Counted from the stretch's first letter, positions 53,598-63,218 are shown. The stretch: 64,000 bases of DNA from Neptunicella sp048268085 (GCF_048268085.1 NZ_JBLWWF010000002.1:1-64000), one strand, 5' to 3'. Numbers and translations are program-made. The notes: generated from the sequence alone by a model not told the origin.

Positions 53598-53624
53598 GAG
53601 GCATCCTTGTATAAGGGTGCCCTC
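53598..53624 (+). terminator. Hairpin after yadH
   Basis: GAGGCATCCTT and AAGGGTGCCCTC pair with one wobble and one bulge around a GTAT loop, 24 nt past the stop codon. No strong T-run. Confidence 0.45.
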
Positions 53625-53767
53625 ATCCAATTTGATTTAGAAGGCTATGACAACACGCATTTCCAGCGCCGCCAATACCGTTCCATTCATCCCCCAGTTA
53701 GCGCTATTGCCTGTCTGTCCAACACAACTGCCCTGCCCCAAATTCTTAAACTTTAGTGGAAAAAATC

Positions 53768-55060
53768 ATGAAACGTATCGTAATCGTAGGCGGTGGTGCC
53801 GGGGGATTTGAATTAGTCACACAATTAAGTCGTTATTGTCGTAAACACGCCATGTTAGAGCTGGTATTGGTGGATAAAGTCAGAACGCATATCTGGAAAC
53901 CACTGATGCACGAAGTCGCGGCGGGTGTCATCAATAAAAGTTCCGATGGTGTGGATTATCGTATGCATGCCAGTCGTAATGGTTATGAATTTCAACAAGG
54001 CACCTTAACCAATCTCGACGCAACTGCACAAACGATCACGCTCGACGCCTATCACGATGAAAACGGCCAGTTGATCCTGCCAGAAAGGCAAATTAACTAC
54101 GATATTTTAGTACTGGCGATAGGTAGTGTTAGTAACGACTTTGGCACCCCGGGCGTCAAAGAATATAGCTACTTTCTGGATTCATTGGCGCAGGCGGAAC
54201 GTTTTCATCGGGCGCTGATCAATCAGCTTTTACGGATTAATCAACCAGAAACCAAACAAAACATTCTTAAAATATCCATTGTCGGTGCAGGTGCAACCGG
54301 CACCGAACTGGCAGCCCAGTTGCATCATGTCGCTAACTTGTCCAAAGCGTATGGCATGCCGGAAATGTCGGCCAAACGGATCCAGATCACCATTATAGAA
54401 GCGGGCTCACGCATATTACCCGCCCTGCCCGAACGCATTGCTAATGCGGCCAAACAGGCATTACAGAAATTAAATATACGCATTCTTGAAGACACCCGCG
54501 TCATCCGTGCCCAGCAAGACGGTTTTGTCACCAGCGAGGATGAACTGATTGAAAGTGATCTAATGGTTTGGGCAGCAGGGGTAAAAGCGCCAGATATTAT
54601 TAAACAACTGGATTTGTTCGAGCTTAATCGTTCCCAGCAAATATTGGTTAAACCCAGCTTACAAACCAAAACCGACGACCATATTTTTGTGCTTGGAGAT
54701 TGCTGTGCCTGTGAACAGGCCGACGGTTCCTGGGTACCACCACGAGCGCAATCTGCTCATCAAATGGCCTCCTTGGTATATAAGAATATTATCCATCAAC
54801 TGAACGGCCAACCGCTGAAAGACTACGTCTATAGTGACTATGGTTCGCTGGTACATTTAAGTAAGTACAGTACCGTGGGCAGCTTAATGGGCAATTTGTC
54901 CAATAGCAGTATGTTTGTGGAAGGAAAACTGGCACGACTGGTTTATACCTCGTTATACAGCATGCACCAAATCGCCATTCACGGCTGGTTAAAAGGGATG
55001 CTAGTCATGCTCAGCCGTAAAGTGGGCAATATGGTCAGTACCAAATTAAAATTGCATTAA
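53768..55060 (+). CDS. ndh: NADH dehydrogenase, type II
   Basis: A 430-residue membrane-associated flavoprotein that passes electrons from NADH to quinone without proton pumping. I start it at the ATG at 53768 (GGAAAAA upstream). The FAD site VGGGAGGFEL is near the start (about 8-17), the NAD site VGAGATGTELAAQL near 180, and WAAGVKAP and VLGDCCACE with RAQSAHQMA follow. Length is that of E. coli Ndh. A hairpin terminator follows. Confidence 0.95.
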   Translation: MKRIVIVGGGAGGFELVTQLSRYCRKHAMLELVLVDKVRTHIWKPLMHEVAAGVINKSSDGVDYRMHASRNGYEFQQGTLTNLDATAQTITLDAYHDENGQLILPERQINYDILVLAIGSVSNDFGTPGVKEYSYFLDSLAQAERFHRALINQLLRINQPETKQNILKISIVGAGATGTELAAQLHHVANLSKAYGMPEMSAKRIQITIIEAGSRILPALPERIANAAKQALQKLNIRILEDTRVIRAQQDGFVTSEDELIESDLMVWAAGVKAPDIIKQLDLFELNRSQQILVKPSLQTKTDDHIFVLGDCCACEQADGSWVPPRAQSAHQMASLVYKNIIHQLNGQPLKDYVYSDYGSLVHLSKYSTVGSLMGNLSNSSMFVEGKLARLVYTSLYSMHQIAIHGWLKGMLVMLSRKVGNMVSTKLKLH

Positions 55061-55071
55061 TTTGAACATTC

Positions 55072-55092
55072 AGGGAGCTTAGGCTCCCTTCT
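55072..55092 (+). terminator. Terminator of ndh
   Basis: AGGGAGC and GCTCCCT form a 7-bp stem with a short loop, followed by TTCTCGTT; 11 nt past the stop codon. Confidence 0.6.
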
Positions 55093-55190
55093 CGTTAGCC
55101 AAGGAAGGCGTGAACAACACCGGGTTATCCTTTACATAATCAACAAAACAATGCTATTAACCCCTTATCTTGTCTAAATGGCTTAACACA

Positions 55191-56060
55191 ATGAAATTTA
55201 AACCTTTTTATATACTTGTCAGCTTAATCTGCTCACCGGCTTTTGCATCAGACTGGCAACCGCTGCTGGATAAAAACCTGAGTCACTGGGATACCTATTT
55301 AAGCTACAAACATAAAGAAACTTATAATGGCGACATACCACTGGATGATAATGGTAAACCTATTGCCCCTATTGGTTTTAATACCGGTAATGATAAATAT
55401 CAGGTGTTTACTGTTATTGAGCAGGATAACCAGCCAGTACTGAGAATTTCGGGTGAAATTTATGGTGCCGTCACCAGTAAACAATCCTATCGCAATTATC
55501 ATCTCAAATTACAATTTCGCTGGGGGCAGAAAAAGTGGCCTCCCCGTGAGAACAAACTCAGAGATAGCGGAATTTTATATCATGCCATTGGGGAACATGG
55601 ACAAGAATATTTTCGCTCCTGGATGTTATCGCAAGAATTTCAAATTATGCGTGGCCATATGGGCGATTACTGGAGTCAGGCCACGTCAGCCATCGATATT
55701 CGCGCCTATTTACCCGAGTCCATCATGAACCCGGTGGCGGACGAAACTCAGCCGTTTATCAAGGTGGGGCAAGGTGAGAACATTGCCGGATTTGTGTTAC
55801 GTAAAGAGAATGCTGAAAAGCCCTTTGGCCAATGGAATACGCTCGAACTGATCTGCTTTGAAGGCCAAAGCCTGCATATCGTCAACGGTCAGGTCGTCAT
55901 GGTACTGAAAAACTCCCGCTATCTAGACAACGGAAGTTACACCCCATTAGTTGAAGGTAAAATTCAGCTGCAAAGTGAAGCGGCAGAAGTGTTTTATAAA
56001 AATATTGAAATAAAAACACTGGATAAACTGCCCATCCGCTATAGCAAACTGTTTAACTAA
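55191..56060 (+). CDS. Secreted DUF1080 protein (3-keto-disaccharide hydrolase family)
   Basis: A 289-residue exported protein. The start is taken at ATG 55191, which begins a clean signal peptide (ending PAFA); an upstream TTG gives seven extra residues. The mature part is a jellyroll of the DUF1080 family (LRISGEIYGAVTSKQSYRNYHLKLQFRWG; RDSGILYHAIGEHG; WNTLELICFEGQ). The family includes enzymes cleaving 3-keto-glycosides and concanavalin-like binding proteins. It stands alone, far from the sugar clusters, with a weak ribosome site. Confidence 0.85.
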   Translation: MKFKPFYILVSLICSPAFASDWQPLLDKNLSHWDTYLSYKHKETYNGDIPLDDNGKPIAPIGFNTGNDKYQVFTVIEQDNQPVLRISGEIYGAVTSKQSYRNYHLKLQFRWGQKKWPPRENKLRDSGILYHAIGEHGQEYFRSWMLSQEFQIMRGHMGDYWSQATSAIDIRAYLPESIMNPVADETQPFIKVGQGENIAGFVLRKENAEKPFGQWNTLELICFEGQSLHIVNGQVVMVLKNSRYLDNGSYTPLVEGKIQLQSEAAEVFYKNIEIKTLDKLPIRYSKLFN

Positions 56061-56215
56061 TTACGCTAGCTGTTGGTGCTTCTCTTAGCCTAACTTAATA
56101 TCGTTGTAGCATAGTCGGGAGATGCGAAAAGGATCACCCGACTTGAAAATGCTGCCCCAGTTGGCTTATATACTGTTGATAAAATCAACAATCTATAGCA
56201 GATAGGGACGTTAAT

Positions 56216-57157
56216 ATGTTAACGGAAGATGCGGAAAGTCATATTAGTTGGCTGGTTTCGGCCAGACCACTGACAAACCGGCAAGAATTATCGGCAAAAA
56301 ATGAAATCCTGACAGATACGTTACTGTTTGGCCGATTTGCCGATCCTAGACGGGTGTCTCCACTTGACGAAACCCAATGGGTGGACGAACTGAACCAGAC
56401 ACCCCATTCCGATTTTGTATTCTATATCCACGGATTTAACAATCCGCCCTATAAAAAAGTACTGCAACGGGTAGAAAATATTAGTCACCAATTGCACCTT
56501 TCGGGGTTAAACAACTTTAAAATCATTCCATTTTTCTGGCCGACGCAAAAAGATGCCATGCCGGTGAACAATTATTTTCAAGATCAACGATGGGCCGACT
56601 TAGCAGCCGAGCTGGTCAAAACCTGTTTATTACCCGTTACCCGTCTTTTAACCAACTGCCGCGTGCATATTGTCGCCCACTCCATGGGCGCGCGCTTACT
56701 GCTACACAGTTTAAAAGATACTGATTACCAACATCTCTCCCAACTATTTTTGATTGCGCCGGATATTGAAAATGAGGCTCTGGAAAAAGGCAACGAAGGA
56801 GAAATATTCAGCACAACCTTCGATCAGGTCACGGTATTTTATGCCAGAGATGATCTGGCATTACGCACCAGTGTGGTGGCGAATATGGTCAACAGAATCG
56901 TATCCAGACGCTTAGGCCAATCGGGACCGGAAAACCCGCACCGATTACCCGACAATGTACAGGCCATTGACTGCGATAAAATCAACTTCTCGCTGGACAG
57001 AATTAAGGGACACAGTTACTTTGTCACCAAGAACGAACAAATCACCCCGGTGGTTCGCATTATCGGTGAATCACTTAGAAGCATCAATATTGACCCCACG
57101 TTGCCACAAAACCACAACGACAACATGCCAGGCAACACCGATTACACCAGAAGGTAA
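56216..57157 (+). CDS. DUF900-type alpha/beta hydrolase
   Basis: A 313-residue hydrolase without a signal peptide (AGGGA before the ATG). FYIHGFNNPPYKK at residues 64-76 is the oxyanion region and HIVAHSMGARLLLHSL the nucleophile elbow (Ser in HSMGA). A late His in IKGHSYF can complete the triad. The family is broad; substrates are unknown. It is followed after 4 bp by a periplasmic protein gene, so the two are one unit. Confidence 0.85.
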   Translation: MLTEDAESHISWLVSARPLTNRQELSAKNEILTDTLLFGRFADPRRVSPLDETQWVDELNQTPHSDFVFYIHGFNNPPYKKVLQRVENISHQLHLSGLNNFKIIPFFWPTQKDAMPVNNYFQDQRWADLAAELVKTCLLPVTRLLTNCRVHIVAHSMGARLLLHSLKDTDYQHLSQLFLIAPDIENEALEKGNEGEIFSTTFDQVTVFYARDDLALRTSVVANMVNRIVSRRLGQSGPENPHRLPDNVQAIDCDKINFSLDRIKGHSYFVTKNEQITPVVRIIGESLRSINIDPTLPQNHNDNMPGNTDYTRR

Positions 57158-57161
57158 AACA

Positions 57162-57722
57162 ATGCTTATCATAACTAAAACTCGTCTGGCAGCACTGTTG
57201 TTTGCATTCGTCAGTGTTATCACCTTCAGCCCCACCTTGCTGGCCAATAATCAGCCGCCCCAGACAACCATTAGCCGCGACGATATTCTCAATACCCACG
57301 ACTTAATCACGGGAGTAAAACACGCCGTATCCACGGGTGATTTGGACGCGATTAACCAATGGCAACACAAAGCCGCCGAGGTAGCCAAAGCCGCGGGCCT
57401 GACACAAGCAGATATTGACTATATCCAATCTGCTTATGTGAAAAATTATTTAGTCTTTAATGCAAAACGCAGTTTATTTAATGATGCTGTCGAGCAGGCA
57501 TATTACACCTTAGGTGATATTACCCAGATCAAACAACGTTACCCCGAGGCTAGCGATTTATTTAGCCAAGCTGACCAACTTATCCTTGAGCGGGATAACT
57601 TAATCCACAACATAGCCAAGGAACTGGCCAACGGTAAACCCGTTACCAATAAAATAATCCAACAGGCAGAGTCCCAATTTATATCTCGCTTTAGTCATAA
57701 GCGACTTCAAAAAAGCCACTAG
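57162..57722 (+). CDS. Periplasmic helical protein of unknown function
   Basis: A 186-residue protein I do not recognise. The start is the ATG at 57162 (GAAGGTAAAAC upstream), chosen because a signal peptide follows directly (ending TLLA). The mature part is almost all helical with alternating charge and no Cys, and could be a small four- to six-helix bundle (SRDDILNTHDLITGVKHAV; LGDITQIKQRYPEASDLF). It is probably cotranslated with the DUF900 hydrolase gene. Binding or chaperone-like roles are possible; none is shown. Confidence 0.7.
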   Translation: MLIITKTRLAALLFAFVSVITFSPTLLANNQPPQTTISRDDILNTHDLITGVKHAVSTGDLDAINQWQHKAAEVAKAAGLTQADIDYIQSAYVKNYLVFNAKRSLFNDAVEQAYYTLGDITQIKQRYPEASDLFSQADQLILERDNLIHNIAKELANGKPVTNKIIQQAESQFISRFSHKRLQKSH

Positions 57723-57950
57723 AAAACCAGTAAAAACAAATAAAACAAGTAGTTACCTCATCACTTTATTCACATTAACGCTAGTCGTCTTTACACTGCG
57801 TTTACATATCATCGGTTAACTTACCACCCGTATATATGGGTATGCATTGACATACCCAATATCCCCGCAATTCACTTGAGCTGGTCAATTTATCACCATA
57901 TTATGCGCGCCCTAAACGCGACAACTGATTAATTATTAACCACTTGTAAA

Positions 57951-58550
57951 ATGAAAACAGCGACATTTAAATTATTGGCCTCTTTTACAGTCAGGCAACC
58001 CCAGAGTTTACTTCTGGCGGTGTTGGCGTTTTGCTGTTTTCCTGCTCAATGTGACAATGTGGCACAATCTGTCGTATCTAAATTGAACAGCATTCAAATT
58101 ATTCGGGGCATCGATTATCAGACTCAAAAATCTAACGGTTTGAATAAACTGGAATCCGGCAAGTTTATTGGTTACTCGCATAAACTGGGTGACAAAAATC
58201 TGCTGGATTTTTCAGTTAATACCTATTTATATACCGATGACGCGAATGATTCGGTGGAGTGGATAATTGGCGTAGAGCACGAGAATTTAGTGATCAATTA
58301 CTACAATAATCAGGTAACCAACAATCAATATGTGGAAGTTATTTCCCGCTATCCGGTTAACCATTCACTCAGCATTAATGGCTATATGAGCAATAATAAT
58401 GATGGGCATCAAATTAGACGGGATTATGCCGTTGCTGTTGCCTACTTTCATACCAAAGATCTGGAAATTGCGGCAGGCTATTCAGACCGCGAAACGCACG
58501 CCCAACTCACTGATGGCAATATTTTTGTTAATGTTGTAGGTCACTTTTAA
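57951..58550 (+). CDS. Predicted small outer-membrane beta-barrel protein
   Basis: A 199-residue protein. After a signal peptide (about 1-34, ending AQC), the mature part consists of short alternating segments with aromatic ends (LLDFSVNTYLY, VEWIIGVEHENLVINYYNNQ, AVAVAYFHTKDLEIAAGYS) and ends in Phe, as outer-membrane barrels do. An eight-stranded barrel is plausible. The C-terminal half faintly resembles the TorF/Gcw_chp family, which I cannot confirm. Both flanks are non-coding. Confidence 0.6.
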   Translation: MKTATFKLLASFTVRQPQSLLLAVLAFCCFPAQCDNVAQSVVSKLNSIQIIRGIDYQTQKSNGLNKLESGKFIGYSHKLGDKNLLDFSVNTYLYTDDANDSVEWIIGVEHENLVINYYNNQVTNNQYVEVISRYPVNHSLSINGYMSNNNDGHQIRRDYAVAVAYFHTKDLEIAAGYSDRETHAQLTDGNIFVNVVGHF

Positions 58551-58743
58551 TTTTTTACCCCACGCTAGATCACCGTAAAAGCCTTTCCTAAGACCATTCA
58601 GTACTTAACATTTTTTATTCAAAGCCGTCTTTGTGACCAATATTAAACGCGGGTGACAGTCCGTTGATTAAACGGGCAAACCATTAGCGGTAAACAATGC
58701 CTGAAAAGAGAATTAAATTTGATTTAATAATTGGGATATTCGG

Positions 58744-58777
58744 GGAAGAAGATTAATTGGTCGGTGTGATAGGATTT
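58744..58777 (-). repeat. Partial copy of the tRNA-Pro 3' end
   Basis: These 34 nt match 58930-58963 exactly, 186 nt away. Twenty of them (58758-58777) are the last 20 nt of tRNA-Pro including CCA. The rest is the flank just past the tRNA. The arrangement is like the rtT repeats at E. coli tyrT, where each unit carries about 19 nt of the tRNA end. Confidence 0.85.
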
Positions 58778-58782
58778 ACTCC

Positions 58783-58853
58783 GCACATCCTGTGCTTCGC
58801 CCTTCGGGCCGCGCTAAAGCGCGTTCAAATTCGTTCCCGACGAATTGGTGAAC
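58783..58853 (-). repeat. Three-hairpin tail module C (tRNA-Pro locus)
   Basis: Same order as modules A and B: GCACA/TGTGC enclosing ATCC, TTCGCCCTTCGGGCCG, GCGCT-aa-AGCGC, then GTTCA-AATTCGT pairing ACGAATT-gg-TGAAC around the loop TCCCG. Stems differ from those at tRNA-Glu but keep pairing. Confidence 0.7.
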
Positions 58854-58943
58854 ACGACGTGACCGCTTCGCGCTTATGTCGTAGGTTCATTAGAATTCTG
58901 GCTGTGGAATTTATTTTAGAGAAAATCGAGGAAGAAGATTAAT

Positions 58944-59020
<77 letters not shown>

Positions 59021-59033
59021 ACCGAAGGCGCAT

Positions 59034-59061
59034 AGTGTACTCATTTATGCTTTCAATGCAA
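59034..59061 (-). promoter_or_regulatory. Promoter of tRNA-Pro
   Basis: On -, -35 TTGCAT (59056-59061), a 16-nt spacer and -10 TACACT (59034-59039), then GCGCC as discriminator, 14 nt before the tRNA. Confidence 0.65.
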
Positions 59062-59070
59062 CGGATTAGA

Positions 59071-59095
59071 TTAGGCAAACACACTGTTTGCCTAA
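59071..59095 (-). terminator. Hairpin after dcd
   Basis: TTAGGCAAACA and TGTTTGCCTAA form a perfect 11-bp stem with a 3-nt loop, 22 nt past the dcd stop and just before the tRNA-Pro promoter. The T-run is short. Confidence 0.6.
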
Positions 59096-59117
59096 AGCTT
59101 GAGCAATTAAGGTGGAA

Positions 59118-59717
59118 TTATTGGCCGTTATCACTGCCATCCGCGTCGATACGACTGGCGATGGCGCCGTCCTGTCCGCGGTACTTCGCGTCTAAGCGGG
59201 AGTTGTAAGGTTTTTCAGCGGAACCTGACATTATTTCAAAACTGACGGCACCGATTTTCATCATTGGCTTAAGTGCCAGTGGCAATTTACCACCATTGAA
59301 AAATTCCAGGACAATATTGCCTGACCAGCCCGGATCGATGCGGTGCGCGGTAACATGCACCATCAAACCTAATCGCGCCAAAGAGGAGCGTCCATCCAAC
59401 CAACCGACAATATTATCCGGTAGCGTAATAGATTCATGGGTAACGGCTAATGCCAATTCACCCGGGTGCAAGAAAAACGCTTTACCTTCGTCGAGAACAA
59501 TTTCATCACTCATGACTGAATTGAGTGCCGCCTGCATGGACTCTTTAGTGCCACTTAAATCGATATAGGGAGCGTGATGATCCTGAAATACCCTGAATTT
59601 GTTGCCTAAGCGAATATCTACCGTTACACCACTGATCATATCGTTCGCTGGAGCAGGATTAATGGCGATTTTCCCTTGTTGTAAATAGTTGACGATGTCT
59701 TTATCACACAGGCGCAT
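59118..59717 (-). CDS. dcd: dCTP deaminase
   Basis: A 199-residue enzyme converting dCTP to dUTP for dTTP synthesis. It matches Dcd along its length: MRLCDKDIVNYL at the start, the active-site strand GRSSLARLGLMVHVTAHRI and PGWSGNIVLEFFN with the catalytic Glu. It forms trimers in relatives. It lies upstream of tRNA-Pro in the same direction, with apbC 193 bp before it. Confidence 0.96.
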   Translation of the reverse strand: MRLCDKDIVNYLQQGKIAINPAPANDMISGVTVDIRLGNKFRVFQDHHAPYIDLSGTKESMQAALNSVMSDEIVLDEGKAFFLHPGELALAVTHESITLPDNIVGWLDGRSSLARLGLMVHVTAHRIDPGWSGNIVLEFFNGGKLPLALKPMMKIGAVSFEIMSGSAEKPYNSRLDAKYRGQDGAIASRIDADGSDNGQ

Positions 59718-59910
59718 GCATTTCGCTCTTATTAGTTAGGTTAGATGGGCTAAAAAATTAATCGCGTCATTATACTCATGCCGATAAAAAATACACCTAC
59801 CATAATTCAGCGACGTGCAACGAGCTTCGAGTGGTGAGCAACTCCAACAGCATTCGTCCCAAATACTTACCGTTTTTGTAGCTTAGGTTCGCAAGTTGTA
59901 ATAGCGTCAC

Positions 59911-60987
59911 TCAGGACAGATTCTGAACCGCTATTTTCTGACCCGGTTTTAATGATTGTAAATAAAGCTGTTTAGCCATAGCACGTGCAGCGTCCCGATA
60001 ACTGACGCTTAACGGACTATCTGGTTCACTCACCAACAATGGTGTGCCGCTATCTGCGTGTTCACGGATCACAATATCCAGTGGTAACTGTCCAAGTAAT
60101 TCAACATGATGATTTTGGGCCAAACGCACGCCCCCTTCACTGGCAAATAACATTTCTTTATGACCACATTGGCGGCACTGGTAATAACTCATATTTTCCA
60201 TAATCCCTAATACCGGTACATCTACCTTGTTAAACATACTAATTCCTTTTAATGCATCAGCCAGCGCAATATCTTGTGGTGTCGTCACTATGACCGCACC
60301 ACTGACCGGCACACTTTTCGATAAAGTAAGCTGAATATCCCCTGTCCCCGGTGGCATATCAATAATGAGATAATCCAGTGTGGGCCAGGCCGTTTCCATA
60401 AGTAATTGTTGTAATGCCTTGCTGGCCATAGGTCCGCGCCAGATGGCGGCATCTTCGGCAGGCACCAGATAACCGATGGAATTGGCCACCAGACCATGAG
60501 ATTGCAACGGCTGCATATGTTTACCATCGTCACTATCCGGCTGGGCTTTAGGGTTGCCCAGCATAATCGGAATAGACGGACCATAAATATCCGCATCCAG
60601 AATTCCCACCGTGGCCCCTTCCTGCAACAACGCAAAGGCCAGATTCACTGCGCTGGTAGACTTACCCACTCCACCTTTACCGGACGCAACCGCAATCACA
60701 TTTTTAATACAGGGAATGGGCGGATTATTGGTGGGCAGCGGCATAATCGATTGACTAATATTCAGCTCGATTTTATTCAGTTCGCGAGTTTGTAGCCATT
60801 GGCTAAGGAGCTTATTCAATTTACCCAGTTGTGAACTGGCAGCAAACGGAATATCAATGAGCAGTTTATTATTTTTGGCGGTTAACCACCCCGCCACTCC
60901 AGCAACTGGAATGGCATAAAATTGGGCGATTTCAGTCTGAATTTGGCTGACTATTTCATCGGTTAACTGTTTTTTGCCAAAAATCAT
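59911..60987 (-). CDS. apbC: Fe-S cluster carrier ATPase (ApbC/Mrp)
   Basis: A 358-residue P-loop ATPase that carries and delivers [4Fe-4S] clusters. A DUF59-like N-terminal domain (about 1-75) precedes the deviant Walker A GKGGVGKST at 103-111. The cluster-binding Cys pair is in YYQCRQCGHKE, and GTGDIQLTLSKSVP is conserved. GGAG precedes the ATG. It is divergent from metG, the same pairing as in E. coli. Confidence 0.96.
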   Translation of the reverse strand: MIFGKKQLTDEIVSQIQTEIAQFYAIPVAGVAGWLTAKNNKLLIDIPFAASSQLGKLNKLLSQWLQTRELNKIELNISQSIMPLPTNNPPIPCIKNVIAVASGKGGVGKSTSAVNLAFALLQEGATVGILDADIYGPSIPIMLGNPKAQPDSDDGKHMQPLQSHGLVANSIGYLVPAEDAAIWRGPMASKALQQLLMETAWPTLDYLIIDMPPGTGDIQLTLSKSVPVSGAVIVTTPQDIALADALKGISMFNKVDVPVLGIMENMSYYQCRQCGHKEMLFASEGGVRLAQNHHVELLGQLPLDIVIREHADSGTPLLVSEPDSPLSVSYRDAARAMAKQLYLQSLKPGQKIAVQNLS

Positions 60988-61087
60988 GGTTTTCTCCGGT
61001 TAGATATACAAATTTGTCGATGCAAAGCGTGGTGGTTTTCGGTAACATTCGCCACCTCTTTATTAGCTATGGTTTCCTGCAACTACT

Positions 61088-63121
61088 ATGACCCAGACAC
61101 AGCGCAAAATTCTTGTTACCAGTGCCCTTCCCTATGCCAATGGTTCTATTCATTTAGGCCACTTACTTGAGCATATTCAAACTGATATATGGACAAGATT
61201 CCAGCGCATGCGCGGTCATCAATGTTACAGCGTCTGTGCCGATGATGCACACGGCACGCCAGTGATGTTAAAAGCGCAGGAACTGGGTATTACTCCGGAA
61301 GAAATGGTCAGTCGCACGCGCGCTGAACATCATCAGGACCTGATGGATTTCGGGGTCGATTATAACAACTACCACGTCACACATTCAGATGAAAATCGTG
61401 AAATTTGTGAATTAATTTATAACCGTCTGGATGCTGCCGGTTATATCGTTAAACGTACCATCAGCCAGCTATTCGACCCGGAAAAGCAAATGTTTTTACC
61501 GGATCGTTTTGTCAAAGGCACTTGCCCTAAATGTGGTGCCGAAGACCAAAACGGCGATAGCTGTGATGTGTGCAGCGCCACCTATAGCCCGGTCGAGATG
61601 AAAAATCCCCGTTCGGTGGTATCCGGTGCCACACCGGTATTAAAAGATTCGGAACATTATTTCTTCGATTTACCGCAGTTTTCTGACATGTTGCAAGACT
61701 GGATGAAAAGTGGTGCGATCCAAACCGAAATGGCCAATAAACTGCAAGAATGGTTTGCCGATGGTTTGCAACAGTGGGACATCAGCCGGGATGCGCCTTA
61801 TTTTGGTTTTGAGATCCCCAATGCACCGGGTAAATACTTCTATGTATGGGTTGATGCGCCTGTCGGCTACATGGCCAGCTTTAAAAACTTCTGCGATAAC
61901 AATAATGTCGATTTTGACGAGTACTGGAACAAAGATTCCAGTGCTGAGTTGTATCACTTTATCGGTAAAGATATTACCTATTTCCATTCACTGTTTTGGC
62001 CAGCCATGCTCGAAGGTGCGGGATTCCGCAAGCCAACTGGGGTTAATGTACATGGTTTTATTACCGTAAACGGCGCCAAAATGTCTAAATCAAAAGGGAC
62101 CTTTATTAAGGGCCGTACCTTTTTAGAACATTTGAATCCGGAATATTTGCGTTATTACTACGCCAGTAAACTGAATGATAGCGTGACAGACATCGATCTA
62201 AACTTTGAAGATTTCGTGTTAAAAGTGAATGCGGATCTGGTCGGTAAAGTCGTCAATATCGCCAGCCGTTGCGCCAGTTTTATTACCAAACGGTTTGATG
62301 GCAGCTTATCGGCCAATGTACTGGATCAGGATTTAGTTGATCAGTTTCAGCAAGCTTCCAGCACTATTGCTGAAGCCTTCGAGAAACGCCAATATAACCG
62401 TGCCATCCGCGATATAATGTCACTGGCGGATAAAGCCAATCAGTTTATTGATGCCAATGCTCCTTGGGTCAGCATCAAGCAGGAAGGGAAAGAACAATTT
62501 ACTCACGAGGTATGCTCATTAGGCATTAACCTGTTCCGTATTCTGGTGACCTATTTAAAACCGGTATTACCGACCATGGCCAGCCAGGCCGAAGAATTCC
62601 TTAACGACACCTTGAGCTGGGATAGCGCGCAAACTGTGCTGACGAACCACCCTATCAACAAGTTTAAGCCGTTAATGCAACGAGTAGATATGGATAAGGT
62701 TAATGACTTGATTGAAGCGTCCAAGGAAGACTTGCAAGCAACACAAGCTGAAAAAGCCGATCCTGATAGTGAACTGGCTAAAGATCCTATTGGCGAGACC
62801 ATCGAATTTGCCGATTTTGCCAAAGTCGATTTACGCGTCGCATTGATTGCCAAAGCCGAACATGTGGAAGGCGCAGAAAAATTGCTGCGTTTGGAACTGG
62901 ACTTAGGCAGCGAAACCCGTCAGGTATTTGCCGGAATTAAATCCGCTTATGCCCCAGAAGATCTGCAAGGTAAACATACCTTGATGGTGGCCAATCTGGC
63001 CCCTCGAAAAATGCGCTTTGGATTATCCGAAGGCATGGTGCTAGCCGCAGGCCCCGGTGGTAAAGATTTATGGATTATGGAACCTCATGCCGGTGCTAAA
63101 CCGGGTATGAAGGTAAAATAA
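61088..63121 (+). CDS. metG: Methionyl-tRNA synthetase
   Basis: A 677-residue class I synthetase that charges elongator and initiator tRNA-Met. HIGH-type motif LPYANGSIHLGHLLEH at about 14-29, zinc knuckle CPKCGAEDQNGDSCDVC near 145-161, KMSKS in GAKMSKSKG, and a C-terminal EMAP-type tRNA-binding domain (from about 575: FAKVDLRVALIAKAEHVEGA). Length equals the E. coli dimeric form. A hairpin terminator follows. Confidence 0.98.
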   Translation: MTQTQRKILVTSALPYANGSIHLGHLLEHIQTDIWTRFQRMRGHQCYSVCADDAHGTPVMLKAQELGITPEEMVSRTRAEHHQDLMDFGVDYNNYHVTHSDENREICELIYNRLDAAGYIVKRTISQLFDPEKQMFLPDRFVKGTCPKCGAEDQNGDSCDVCSATYSPVEMKNPRSVVSGATPVLKDSEHYFFDLPQFSDMLQDWMKSGAIQTEMANKLQEWFADGLQQWDISRDAPYFGFEIPNAPGKYFYVWVDAPVGYMASFKNFCDNNNVDFDEYWNKDSSAELYHFIGKDITYFHSLFWPAMLEGAGFRKPTGVNVHGFITVNGAKMSKSKGTFIKGRTFLEHLNPEYLRYYYASKLNDSVTDIDLNFEDFVLKVNADLVGKVVNIASRCASFITKRFDGSLSANVLDQDLVDQFQQASSTIAEAFEKRQYNRAIRDIMSLADKANQFIDANAPWVSIKQEGKEQFTHEVCSLGINLFRILVTYLKPVLPTMASQAEEFLNDTLSWDSAQTVLTNHPINKFKPLMQRVDMDKVNDLIEASKEDLQATQAEKADPDSELAKDPIGETIEFADFAKVDLRVALIAKAEHVEGAEKLLRLELDLGSETRQVFAGIKSAYAPEDLQGKHTLMVANLAPRKMRFGLSEGMVLAAGPGGKDLWIMEPHAGAKPGMKVK

Positions 63122-63153
63122 TTAAGCTGCGGGGCTAAGACCAAAAACGAATT

Positions 63154-63194
63154 GGCGTCATCTCCGCCTGTGGTTAGCGGGGATGTCGTCTTTT
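63154..63194 (+). terminator. Terminator of metG
   Basis: GGCGTCATCTCCGC and GCGGGGATGTCGTC pair with two mismatches and one G-U around a short loop, followed by TTTT. It lies 32 nt past the stop codon. Confidence 0.65.
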
Positions 63195-63218
63195 AGCTCG
63201 CTGCTCAACGTTGTTTAA

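Larger units (their letters stand above)
58551..58943. other. Non-coding tail region of tRNA-Pro
   Basis: A gap of 393 bp between the barrel gene and tRNA-Pro. It contains a partial duplicate of the tRNA-Pro 3' end and a three-hairpin tail module, described separately. The left third holds no recognisable gene. Confidence 0.7.

Noticed and set aside
53647..53805. Short frame with a good ribosome site before ndh
   Set aside because: About 52 codons that run into ndh in another frame, with no recognisable protein features.
54325..54669. 114-codon antisense frame inside ndh
   Set aside because: Fully inside a well-supported gene on the other strand; its composition mirrors the coding strand.
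58757..58942. Short open frame on + in the tRNA-Pro tail
   Set aside because: Made of the tRNA fragment and hairpin module; no ribosome site.
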